Shown here: piece by piece, positions 55,802-63,913 of the stretch
Numbering within the stretch: position 1 is the first letter of the stretch
Layout of the letters: every line of letters begins with the position of its first letter
NCBI GenBank assembly: GCA_038735125.1
Contig: JAVYNU010000005.1
Coordinates: 1-64,000 of the forward strand
Source of the DNA: Ignisphaera sp.
GTDB taxonomy: Archaea > Thermoproteota > Thermoprotei_A > Sulfolobales > Ignisphaeraceae
Direction: 5' to 3'
DNA: 64,000 nucleotides
Translations under genes and position numbers: made by a program
The notes under the pieces: generated by a model
Seen by the model: the letters and a program-made list of their open reading frames with translations, nothing else
Database searches by the model: none
Told to the model about the DNA's origin: nothing

Positions 55802-56696
55802 CTCTAACAATTTTTTCGATAATCACTTTAACAATCTTCTCTAAAGAATTAATATCTCTATATCTCTTCGGAATAAGGATTTCCTCTAACATGCTTCTAA
55901 CCATAGAGATTCTTCTTGATAGATATGCCAATGATTGTATATATCCATTAAGTTTACCAAAAATTTTTGCAATGCCATATAAGCACACTTCTCTATAGGG
56001 ACATTTAAAGCAATTCAACTTGTTTTTAATACAAACCTCCTTTCTAATTTGCATGGATTTGAAATCTGGAAGGGCTTTTGATAAATACCATGTGTAATGC
56101 CTATCAATAGGGGCATACTCTGTTAATCCAAAGGCATGTAAAAGAAATGCCGAGATTGTTTTTAAACCTACATACCTTAGATTGAGTAACGATAAAGCTA
56201 AATCATATATGTCTTCAATTCTGTTGAAAAGCTCGTCAACATATTTCTTGATTTCAAGAAACTGCTTAGCTATATAACCATCTCTAATACCACTTGTATA
56301 CATAAGCTCTTTGAACCATCTCAATGTGTTAATAAAGTAATCTGTGTTTCTGGATAATAGTATGGCATAGAATATGAGCTTGGCGTCTCTAGGACTATAG
56401 AGCAGCGTTATTTTTTCGGCAACACAATCCTCATAACCATAAATTTTACATAATTCCTTGAAGCCCCATCTACTATTGATGCCAAGAACATGCCTAAAGT
56501 ATTCAATACAATTAGAATCAACTTCACAAACAGTTTTTAGGGAATCTCTATGAAAAACACATTCAATTTTATTGCAAAATCCTATAACTTTTTTAAATAT
56601 GAATCCGTTCTCGGTAGGCACTATCTCGAATAGTGGAAGTAGATAGGAGTAGTAAAGCGAGTATCCATAGTCGATACCAGTTACCTCTATAATCAT
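55776..56696 (-). CDS. HhH-GPD DNA glycosylase with Fe-S loop
   Basis: A 306-residue protein. The helix-hairpin-helix and active site read LRYVGLKTISAFLLHAFGLTEYAPIDRHY, aligning with EndoIII: Lys at K179 and Asp at D198. C222, C229, C232 and C238 have the exact C-x6-C-x2-C-x5-C spacing of the EndoIII/MutY 4Fe-4S loop. The N-terminal 100 residues look like an AlkA/OGG-type extension. Both catalytic Lys and Asp are kept, so a bifunctional glycosylase/lyase is likely. Overlaps the radical SAM gene. Confidence 0.85.
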   Translation of the reverse strand: MIIEVTGIDYGYSLYYSYLLPLFEIVPTENGFIFKKVIGFCNKIECVFHRDSLKTVCEVDSNCIEYFRHVLGINSRWGFKELCKIYGYEDCVAEKITLLYSPRDAKLIFYAILLSRNTDYFINTLRWFKELMYTSGIRDGYIAKQFLEIKKYVDELFNRIEDIYDLALSLLNLRYVGLKTISAFLLHAFGLTEYAPIDRHYTWYLSKALPDFKSMQIRKEVCIKNKLNCFKCPYREVCLYGIAKIFGKLNGYIQSLAYLSRRISMVRSMLEEILIPKRYRDINSLEKIVKVIIEKIVRDVEENARL

Positions 56697-56810
56697 TTTT
56701 CTCTAGGGCCTATCTAGTAAACTTTCACATACATGATTATCTTGGTATTAGCAGCTTTAAATTTAAGGTGAGACACAAAATTATTAGAAGAGCTTGGGGG
56801 TGTTTTTATC

Positions 56811-58418
56811 TTGAAAAACATTCCTCCAAGGCTAAAGGTTTGTAGCGTTGACGAGATGAGAAGATTGGATGAAGAGGCTCTTAAGGTTTATGGAATATCC
56901 CATGAGCTTCTAATGGAGGATGCTGGAACAGCTATATTTAATCTGATAGCTAGCGAGATTGGTTTATTTAATAAGAGGTTTTGTATTGTTGCCGGTACAG
57001 GTAATAATGGTGGTGATGCGCTTGTCTCTGCAAGAAGACTTTATGCTGCTGGATGTAGTGTTGAGGTATATGTTGTTGGGGATCCCTCGAAAGCTTCTGA
57101 GCTTGCTAAAAAGAATCTTGAGCTTGCTAAGGCTGTGGGAATCCCTATAAAGATTATTCAAAGTGATGAAGATGTTAAGATATTTTATGAAACTGCTAGA
57201 AATTGTGATGTTTTTGTGGTTGGAATTATTGGTGTGGGTTTGAGGGGTGAGGTAACAGGTTTTAGAAGAGATGTTATAGAGGCTATAAATAAGCTTGGAA
57301 AGACTGTGGTTAGCGTTGATATACCATCTGGTATTGGAGGCGATAATGGGAGGGTATATGGAGTTGCTATAAGATCTACATATACTGTTACCTTTGGGCT
57401 TCCAAAATATGGGAACATACTTTATCCAGGATACTATTATTGTGGAAAACTCTATGTCTCGAAGCTTTCGTACCCACCACAGCTTTTAGAGTCAAATGAT
57501 ATAAGAGTTGAGCTTAACTATCCTATCCAACCCCCAGAAAGGGTAAGATGGGGGCACAAGGGAACTTTTGGAAAGTTTCTTGCTATAGCAGGTGCTAGAT
57601 ATTATTATGGAGCTCCATACTATGTTGCATACTCTTTTCTAAAGGCTGGGGGTGGGTACTCAAGGCTTGCAGCACCAAAGTCTATAGTGCCATATATAGC
57701 ATCTAGAAATAGTGAGATAGTGTTTATACCACTCGAGGAAACATCTGAGGGTAGTATAGCGAAAAATAATCTGAATCAACTCCTGGAACTGGTTCAGCAA
57801 CTCGACATAGACATTATCGCCATAGGCCCTGGAACCTCATTGAATGCAGAGACTCAGGAATTTATAAGAGAATTTGTTAGTGTTGTTGAAAAGCCTATTA
57901 TAATAGATGGTGACGGTATAACAGCTATAGCTAAAAACATTGAGGTGTTAAAGAAAAGAAAGTCGCCTACAGTAATAACCCCACATCTGGGCGAGTTCTC
58001 TCGGCTAACACAACTAAAGGCATCAGAGATTCTCGAAGACCCCATTAATATCTTAAGAAAGATTTGTATAGATATAAATAGCTATATCGTTTTGAAGGGG
58101 GCCCACACATTGATATGTAGACCAGATGGATATATATACATAAACATGACTGGAAATCCAGGAATGGCAAAAGCAGGCATGGGAGACGTGCTAACAGGCA
58201 CGATCGCAGCTATGTATGGTATTGGCTATAGAGACATAGGCGATGCAACAAGAATGGCTGTTTTATTACATGGCCTTGCAGGTGATTTGGCAGCTGATGA
58301 ACTTGGGGAAGATGGTGTAACACCAGATGATGTTATGGAATACCTTCCAAAAGCAGTGAAGACGCTTAGAGAAGATCCTGAATATATTTTGAATAGATAC
58401 ATGCCTAAACTCATTTAA
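56811..58418 (+). CDS. nnr: Bifunctional NAD(P)H-hydrate epimerase/dehydratase
   Basis: A 535-residue fusion that repairs hydrated NAD(P)H. The N-terminal YjeF_N part (VDEMRRLDEEA, AGTGNNGGDALVSARRL) is the epimerase; the C-terminal YjeF_C part (GHKGTFGKFLAIAGA, VITPHLGEFSRL, GNPGMAKAGMGDVLTGTIAA) is the ADP-dependent dehydratase. TTG start at 56811. Opens the run of plus-strand genes that leads into the C1-carrier cluster. Confidence 0.95.
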   Translation: MKNIPPRLKVCSVDEMRRLDEEALKVYGISHELLMEDAGTAIFNLIASEIGLFNKRFCIVAGTGNNGGDALVSARRLYAAGCSVEVYVVGDPSKASELAKKNLELAKAVGIPIKIIQSDEDVKIFYETARNCDVFVVGIIGVGLRGEVTGFRRDVIEAINKLGKTVVSVDIPSGIGGDNGRVYGVAIRSTYTVTFGLPKYGNILYPGYYYCGKLYVSKLSYPPQLLESNDIRVELNYPIQPPERVRWGHKGTFGKFLAIAGARYYYGAPYYVAYSFLKAGGGYSRLAAPKSIVPYIASRNSEIVFIPLEETSEGSIAKNNLNQLLELVQQLDIDIIAIGPGTSLNAETQEFIREFVSVVEKPIIIDGDGITAIAKNIEVLKKRKSPTVITPHLGEFSRLTQLKASEILEDPINILRKICIDINSYIVLKGAHTLICRPDGYIYINMTGNPGMAKAGMGDVLTGTIAAMYGIGYRDIGDATRMAVLLHGLAGDLAADELGEDGVTPDDVMEYLPKAVKTLREDPEYILNRYMPKLI

Positions 58419-58428
58419 AATAGATTCA

Positions 58429-58442
58429 TTTAAACTTTTAAG
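58429..58442 (+). promoter_or_regulatory. TATA-like promoter of MtrH-like gene
   Basis: A TTTAAACTTTTAAG stretch on the plus strand, with an expected start about 25-30 nt downstream, close to ATG 58477. This supports a near-leaderless mRNA and the internal ATG as start of the MtrH-like gene. Confidence 0.5.
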
Positions 58443-58476
58443 CATAGCCAATATAGTGATATCCTGGGCTATCTCC

Positions 58477-59355
58477 ATGTTCAATTATAAAACACAGCAA
58501 AAGGTTTTCGAAATTAGTGGAGTAAAGTTTGGTGGAACAGGCTTCGAGAATCCACCTGTGCTAATAGGTACAATATTTTATCATGGACACAAAATTGTTG
58601 CTGACGCTAAGCAAGGTGTTTTCGATAAATCTAAAGCTGAGGAGTTGATAAAATTAGTCGAGGAGATGTCTTCAAAAACAAAAATACCGGCTATGATAGA
58701 TGTCGTTGCAGGTTCTCCTGATGCTATGGTCAAATACCTAGAGTTTGTTTCTAACATAACTAAAATGCCTATATCTATAGACTCTCCAGATATAAATATA
58801 ATGAGATCTGGGTTCCAATATGCAAAAGAAGCTGGGTTTATAGATAGGGTTATATATAATTCATTAACAGCGAAATCAAAAGATGAGGAGTATAAGCTTC
58901 TCCAAGAATATGGTGTTAAAGCCACTATAGCATTACTATATACAGATAAGATCATGGATGTTGAAGCCAGGATAAAGAATCTTGAAACCATATTAACTAA
59001 GGCTTTGAACTATGGCATCGAGAAAATTCTTGTAGATACATTTGTAATAGATATACCAAGCCTTTCGGTAGCTATGAAAACAATGATAGAAATTAAATCA
59101 AGATATGGTCTCCCTGTTGGCAGTGGAGCGCATAATGCTGTCTCGACACAGAGAAAAGCTTTTAAAGAGAGATTTGGCGTTGAGGGCTATAGAGCATGTG
59201 AAATAGCTTCAAACATAGCAACACTAGTCATAGGCGCAGACTTCCTGCTTTATGGACCAATCGAATCGGCTAAGGAGGTCTTTCCAGCTGCGTACACCAT
59301 ATACAATTCCTATAGATATCTAGCAAGAAGAAAAGAGAATCTAATCCAGATCTAA
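58477..59355 (+). CDS. MtrH-like methyltetrahydropterin methyltransferase
   Basis: About 292 residues matching MtrH, which moves the methyl group of methyl-H4MPT to a corrinoid: QKVFEISGVKFGG, LIGTIFYHGHKIV, PISIDSPDINIM, GLPVGSGAHNAVS and the late GADFLLYGPIESAKEVFPAAY. The size and order of motifs match MtrH. No other mtr subunit gene is in view. ATG 58477 is preferred over GTG 58456 from the promoter position. It may work with a separate corrinoid protein; followed 91 bp later by the mfnB gene. Confidence 0.9.
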   Translation: MFNYKTQQKVFEISGVKFGGTGFENPPVLIGTIFYHGHKIVADAKQGVFDKSKAEELIKLVEEMSSKTKIPAMIDVVAGSPDAMVKYLEFVSNITKMPISIDSPDINIMRSGFQYAKEAGFIDRVIYNSLTAKSKDEEYKLLQEYGVKATIALLYTDKIMDVEARIKNLETILTKALNYGIEKILVDTFVIDIPSLSVAMKTMIEIKSRYGLPVGSGAHNAVSTQRKAFKERFGVEGYRACEIASNIATLVIGADFLLYGPIESAKEVFPAAYTIYNSYRYLARRKENLIQI

Positions 59356-59446
59356 AGCCCTGCAACAGCTATCAAATCATAATGATCTATTCAATCTATT
59401 TTCAAATCACACAACAAATCCAGACTGCTGTTTGGTGTTTTCACTA

Positions 59447-60211
59447 ATGCGCAAACCAAAGCTTTTAATATCGGTTTACCTCCCCTCAGAGGTTTCTGAC
59501 ACTATAGAGGGTGGGGCAGATATAGTAGATATTAAAGATCCTCTTTCTGGTAGTTTAGGGCTTCCCAGAATAGGTGTTGTGAAAGAAGTTATTAGGTTGG
59601 TCAATGGCTTAAGGGAAACAAGCGTTGCTATTGGTGATATTAGGAGGTATGCGCCTGAAATAGGCTATGTTGCAACAACTATCGATGGTTTGGTCAACTA
59701 TATCAAAGTGGGATTTGCAGTTAGAAATTATGAAGAAGCATCACAAATAGCTAGAGAGGTTATGGAAAACTCAAGCAAATCTAGGGTTATTTTTGTAGGC
59801 TATGCAGATTACATGAAGTGGGGGGTTATAGACCCTCTAGACTTGATTGATATAGCAACCAGCTCTAAAGCCCATGGTGTTATGATAGATACCCTTTCAA
59901 AAAATGGTTTATCCACATTTGATATACTCTCAAAAAATTATTTAAAGGAATTTGTTGAAAAAGCAAAGAAAAATGATTTGCTTACAGCAATTGCTGGTGG
60001 ACTAAAAAAAGATCATATAAGGGATGCTGTTCTACTTGGATTTGATGTTATTGGATTTAGAGGTGCTGTTTGTGTTGGTGGTAGAGGTGGGCATGTGTCT
60101 AGGAATCTTGTTTATGAATTGAGAAGAATAATTGATGACCATTTTCAGCTATTAACTACAATTGGAAACCTTGCCCTAAATAGTGAGGAGGGGAACCTCA
60201 GCACAAAATAA
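59447..60211 (+). CDS. mfnB: (5-formylfuran-3-yl)methyl phosphate synthase (MfnB)
   Basis: About 254 residues of the DUF556/MfnB family, which fuses two glyceraldehyde 3-phosphates into the furan core of methanofuran. Landmarks match the M. jannaschii enzyme: ADIVDIKDPLSGSLGLPRIG (catalytic-type Lys at K30), NYIKVGFAVRNYEEA, GVMIDTLSKNGLSTFD and GFRGAVCVGG. The frame opens at TTG 59432, but ATG 59447 begins with the family-like sequence. A key marker of methanofuran-type cofactor synthesis. Confidence 0.93.
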   Translation: MRKPKLLISVYLPSEVSDTIEGGADIVDIKDPLSGSLGLPRIGVVKEVIRLVNGLRETSVAIGDIRRYAPEIGYVATTIDGLVNYIKVGFAVRNYEEASQIAREVMENSSKSRVIFVGYADYMKWGVIDPLDLIDIATSSKAHGVMIDTLSKNGLSTFDILSKNYLKEFVEKAKKNDLLTAIAGGLKKDHIRDAVLLGFDVIGFRGAVCVGGRGGHVSRNLVYELRRIIDDHFQLLTTIGNLALNSEEGNLSTK

Positions 60212-60230
60212 ATGTGACACCATGTAGAAA

Positions 60231-60254
60231 GAAACTCTCATAAGGGGTAGAGAG
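60231..60254 (+). repeat. Solo CRISPR-like repeat overlapping a ribosome site
   Basis: Twenty-four bases starting GAAACTCTCATAAGGGGTAG and ending AGAG match the array repeat except for one deletion and about two substitutions. It ends 4 bp before the ATG of the HisA/F-related gene, so the GGGG stretch falls where a ribosome site is expected. Same strand as the array. Confidence 0.8.
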
Positions 60255-60258
60255 TAAA

Positions 60259-60942
60259 ATGTTGCTAGAAATTGTTCCCGTCATTGATATTATGAATGGT
60301 GTTGTTGTCCATGCTGTAGCTGGTAGAAGAGAGGAGTATAAGCCTCTTTCTAAAAGTGTTGTTGCATCATCTCCTAACCCTATAGATGTTCTCAATGGTT
60401 TTAAAAAACTTGGCTGTAGAGGTGTTTATATAGCTGATTTGGATGCTATAATCGGTAGGGGGAGTAACGAAGGTGTATTAGATGCGGCTCTAAATCTCAG
60501 CTTCAAAGTTTTTGCTGATATTGGTAGAAATGGCATTGCAAAGAAGGATAACAATAATATTGTCTATGTAATTGGAACAGAATATCTTGTTTATCCCAAT
60601 GAACTAGATGTTTTAAGCGGTAGAGCCATTAGCTTGGACATGAAAAGCAATGTAGTAATGTTTAAAAATAAACAGATAGATGTTGTTAAAGCCGCTAATG
60701 AAGTGTGCAATAGAAATACTAAAATGGTTATTGCATTATTTCTTGATAGAGTTGGCACAGCCAGAGGTTTTGATGTAGAAACTCTGAAGAACATTATCGA
60801 TATATGTAAAGATGTTGATATTGGTGTTGGTGGCGGTTTAAGGGATTTAAATGACATAATCCTTTTGAAGAAGCTTGGAGTAAAATATGCCTTTGTTGCT
60901 ACAGCTATTCATAGAGGTTTGATTGATAGATGCGAATATTAG
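60259..60942 (+). CDS. HisA/HisF-related protein (methanogen-type, TIGR00734-like)
   Basis: A 227-residue half-barrel-pair protein: VPVIDIMNGVVVHAVAGRR (first Asp), GVYIADLDAI (second Asp) and VGGGLRDLNDIILLKKLGVKYAFVATAIH. The family is HisA/HisF-related and found with methanofuran/H4MPT genes in methanogens and methylotrophs rather than histidine operons. Reaction unknown. Starts at ATG 60259, just after the solo repeat. Confidence 0.88.
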   Translation: MLLEIVPVIDIMNGVVVHAVAGRREEYKPLSKSVVASSPNPIDVLNGFKKLGCRGVYIADLDAIIGRGSNEGVLDAALNLSFKVFADIGRNGIAKKDNNNIVYVIGTEYLVYPNELDVLSGRAISLDMKSNVVMFKNKQIDVVKAANEVCNRNTKMVIALFLDRVGTARGFDVETLKNIIDICKDVDIGVGGGLRDLNDIILLKKLGVKYAFVATAIHRGLIDRCEY

Positions 60943-60979
60943 GTTAGTCATCTCCATTTCTTAACTGTAACGTGATTTT

Positions 60980-61882
60980 ATGGACATTGGCATAATTACT
61001 AGAAACCCTAGAAGCTGGAGTTCATCGCATTTAATAGAAGCTTTTAAGAGTCTTGGATGCAATGTTCAAACATTTTGGTTTAGAGATATCATAGCTTATC
61101 TTGACTATGATAAACCCAGATTCTATGTGAATAACATAGATATTACTGAAAAGCTCTCTGCCGTAGTCGTAAGACCATTTGGCCGTGTCAGTCTTGACCA
61201 AGCTATTTTCAGAATAGATATCCTCTATGCACTTCAAGAACTTGGGCTACCTATATTCAACAAGCCTTCGGCTATAGAGAAATGCGTTGATAAGTTCAGA
61301 TCTCTCTACACATTAAAGATGAATGGAATACCAGTTCCAAGAACTGTAGCTACTGAGAGAAGCTCTCTAGCTATGAGAGCCATTGAAATGCTTAAAACAA
61401 GCGATGTTGTTGTAAAACCCATGTTCGGATCTAGAGGCCATGGAAGCACGAGAGCAAGAATTAGAGACAGGGACATCCTGTGGGAGGTGATAAGAACACT
61501 GACGTTCACTAGACATGTGGCATATATTCAAGAGTTTCTTCCGCACGGTGGAGAAGATATAAGAGCTTTTGTTCTTGGTGACAGAGTTTTAGCAGCTATG
61601 TACAGGAAAGCACCAATAGGCCAGTGGAAAACAAATGTTGCTAGAGGTGGCATACCTGTGAAGATAGATAAGCTAGATCCAGATGTTGAGGAAGTAGCCA
61701 TTAAAGCTGCTAAAGCTCTTGAATGCGATATTGCAGGAGTTGACATAGTTCGTTTACCATCTGGGGTATTTGTATTAGAGGTTAATAGCCAGCCGGGGTG
61801 GAGAGGGCTTCAAGAAGTTCATAAAGAAATTGATATAGCCAAGGAAATCGCTAGATACGTTATTGAGAAGGCTAGAAGGTAG
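60980..61882 (+). CDS. RimK/MptN-type ATP-grasp glutamate ligase
   Basis: A 300-residue ATP-grasp ligase: RPFGRVSLDQAIFRI, KFRSLYTLKMNGIPVPRT, VVKPMFGSRGHGS (ATP loop), YIQEFLPHGGEDIRAFVLGD and late FVLEVNSQPGWRGLQEV with the metal-site Glu and Asn. It resembles MptN, which adds alpha-linked Glu to tetrahydrosarcinapterin; the LysX/RimK group is the alternative. The cluster context favours a pterin substrate. Confidence 0.86.
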   Translation: MDIGIITRNPRSWSSSHLIEAFKSLGCNVQTFWFRDIIAYLDYDKPRFYVNNIDITEKLSAVVVRPFGRVSLDQAIFRIDILYALQELGLPIFNKPSAIEKCVDKFRSLYTLKMNGIPVPRTVATERSSLAMRAIEMLKTSDVVVKPMFGSRGHGSTRARIRDRDILWEVIRTLTFTRHVAYIQEFLPHGGEDIRAFVLGDRVLAAMYRKAPIGQWKTNVARGGIPVKIDKLDPDVEEVAIKAAKALECDIAGVDIVRLPSGVFVLEVNSQPGWRGLQEVHKEIDIAKEIARYVIEKARR

Positions 61883-61890
61883 CAAGTTTT

Positions 61891-62817
61891 GTGACTAGGT
61901 ATAGGATAACTTTAATATTTTTGAGAAAACCATTTAGCTATTGGTATCCAGGTACAGATATAGTGAATGAGATTGTCAACGCCTTTGGCAAACACGTAGA
62001 TAATGGAGATGTGATTGTCATTTCTGAAAAGGCTATCTCTACAGCCACTGGAAATATCTATGACGAGAACTCAATATTATTGGATCCGCTATCAACTCTT
62101 TTAACAAAGCTGTGTAACACTATGTGGGCTAAGCTATTCAGCTACATCTTTAGATCTCCTCAAACAATATATCTATTAAACAACATGCCAATAAATGCTA
62201 TAGCTGCACATAAAAAACTTGCCTTAAAAATTGGGGGTTTGAAGCATTTCTTTAAGCCATTGTCAGAAGCAGGGATAGATGCTTCTAATCTTCCATACAA
62301 ATACGTCTCTCTACCACTAAAAAAGGCAAACGACATTGCAATTAAAATCTCTTCAGATATATACAAGGAGATTGGGAAAAGGGTTTGCATACTCATAATT
62401 GATACTGATAGGTGTTATAAGCCAAGGTGGTTAAGGGGAATGGTGTTTTCAACAAGACGATCAGAAATTAGAGGTGTTATAGACTTTGGTGCTATTGGTT
62501 ATTTCATTGGAAAGAGGTTTAGAAAACTCTTTAAAGAATATCCAACACCAGTAGCATGTAGCTGCACAAATGTGGAATTACCATTGATTCTATTCATTTC
62601 AAAAAAAGTTGAAAAGTATATGGGGTCAGGCCTGGGGAGAAACGCTATGGAGATGATGAGGAGGTTAGGTAAGAATAGTTTTGATGATATAACATGGGCT
62701 GATATGAACATTGTCAAGCATTATCCAGCTATCTTAGTGAAAATCATGTTTTGTGATGCTAATGGAGCATGCTTTAAAATAGATCCTTGTCAACTCTATA
62801 AGCAAGCTTCTCAATAA
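61891..62817 (+). CDS. CofE-like gamma-glutamyl ligase family protein
   Basis: About 308 residues similar to F420-0:gamma-glutamyl ligase: an initial strand PFSYWYPGTDIVNEIVNAFGKHVDNGDVIVISEKAIS, and IDTDRCYK and GVIDFGAIGYFIGKRF later. Residues in the GTP and F420 region are divergent, so it may act on a pterin or furan rather than F420. GTG start 61891 lies 8 bp after the MptN-like stop. The 3' end overlaps the convergent gene by 44 bp. Confidence 0.78.
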   Translation: MTRYRITLIFLRKPFSYWYPGTDIVNEIVNAFGKHVDNGDVIVISEKAISTATGNIYDENSILLDPLSTLLTKLCNTMWAKLFSYIFRSPQTIYLLNNMPINAIAAHKKLALKIGGLKHFFKPLSEAGIDASNLPYKYVSLPLKKANDIAIKISSDIYKEIGKRVCILIIDTDRCYKPRWLRGMVFSTRRSEIRGVIDFGAIGYFIGKRFRKLFKEYPTPVACSCTNVELPLILFISKKVEKYMGSGLGRNAMEMMRRLGKNSFDDITWADMNIVKHYPAILVKIMFCDANGACFKIDPCQLYKQASQ

Positions 62818-63913
62818 TTTTATAATCTGTTTCCCCGATAGCATCTTTCAAAGTGTTATACCTTCTCACAGTAAGCATGGGAGTCTCTTCGCTGATATCC
62901 GGGCAAATCTGAGACGATTTACTTTTGTCATTCTTAGCTATGTATATATAACCATTTGTGATATCCCCCAAGTAGACACCACCAACTTTCTTAAAGCCTA
63001 GAAGAACTGAGCCAAAATCTTCGTAGATTTCAGCAATTCCTATAGTAGATGTTGTGAACCTTGGATTAGCCTCAACTACATACATACCACTATCATTCCA
63101 CACAACATCTAATCCTATATAACCTCTGAGCCCATTAATGCAATTAGAAAGCTTTTTGAGTACACCCTCAGCCAAACCTCTATACACTGTATTTCTTATT
63201 GGTAGTATGCCCCCTCTGTACTCAAGTTTATTACCCTTCAATAGTATCAACTGTAAATTAAGACTGTAGAGCTCAACTCTATCATTATTAAAAACAGCTG
63301 ATATACTCCCATGAACACCATCAACATATTCTTGCAGAACTATGCAACCAGTTGGATCACACTCAAAAGCAATTTGAGAATATTTAATAGCGTCATCCAC
63401 GCCCCTAGCGATAAATACACACTCTGAGCCGGCCAACACAACAGGTTTCACAATTAAAGGCATTGTAAAGTCTTTTAAAACTTGTTTAACATCATCTCCT
63501 CTGCATAAAATCCTTGTGTAAGGTACTTTAACACCACATTTATCTAATGTGAGAATAGTTTCATATTTATGAGAAAGTCTCTTAACAACGTCATATGAAG
63601 GACCCAGAAACTTGTTTCCAATTCTCTCAACTGTTTTCACAAGCTCCACTGGAGGTGCTATAACAATTACATTATCAAAATGTACACTCAGTTTGCTAAC
63701 AAACTCAATGTAATCACCCTCAACAACAGCTACTGAGCCTTTAAAACAATTTGAAAGATACTTCGAAACAGTAATGACAATATTTACACCACTTCTCTGA
63801 AGTGCTTTAGCGATTGCTGAGACCATACTATACGCTTCGCCAAGCAAAGACTTATACCTGCTAACACATCCATATGAACTTACAACATATTCTGATAATA
63901 GAATAGATGCCAT
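62774..63913 (-). CDS. ATP-grasp ligase, MfnD-like
   Basis: About 379 residues. The N-terminus MASILLSEYVVSSYG is typical of MfnD-like tyramine-glutamate ligases; ATP-grasp loops follow (IVKPVVLAGSECVF, VLQEYVDGVHGSISAVFNNDRVELYSLNLQ, GLDVVWNDSGMYVVEANPRFTTSTIG). MfnD attaches Glu to tyramine in methanofuran synthesis. The frame extends to 63985, but 63913 gives the family start. It is convergent with the CofE-like gene. Confidence 0.82.
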   Translation of the reverse strand: MASILLSEYVVSSYGCVSRYKSLLGEAYSMVSAIAKALQRSGVNIVITVSKYLSNCFKGSVAVVEGDYIEFVSKLSVHFDNVIVIAPPVELVKTVERIGNKFLGPSYDVVKRLSHKYETILTLDKCGVKVPYTRILCRGDDVKQVLKDFTMPLIVKPVVLAGSECVFIARGVDDAIKYSQIAFECDPTGCIVLQEYVDGVHGSISAVFNNDRVELYSLNLQLILLKGNKLEYRGGILPIRNTVYRGLAEGVLKKLSNCINGLRGYIGLDVVWNDSGMYVVEANPRFTTSTIGIAEIYEDFGSVLLGFKKVGGVYLGDITNGYIYIAKNDKSKSSQICPDISEETPMLTVRRYNTLKDAIGETDYKIIEKLAYRVDKDLF

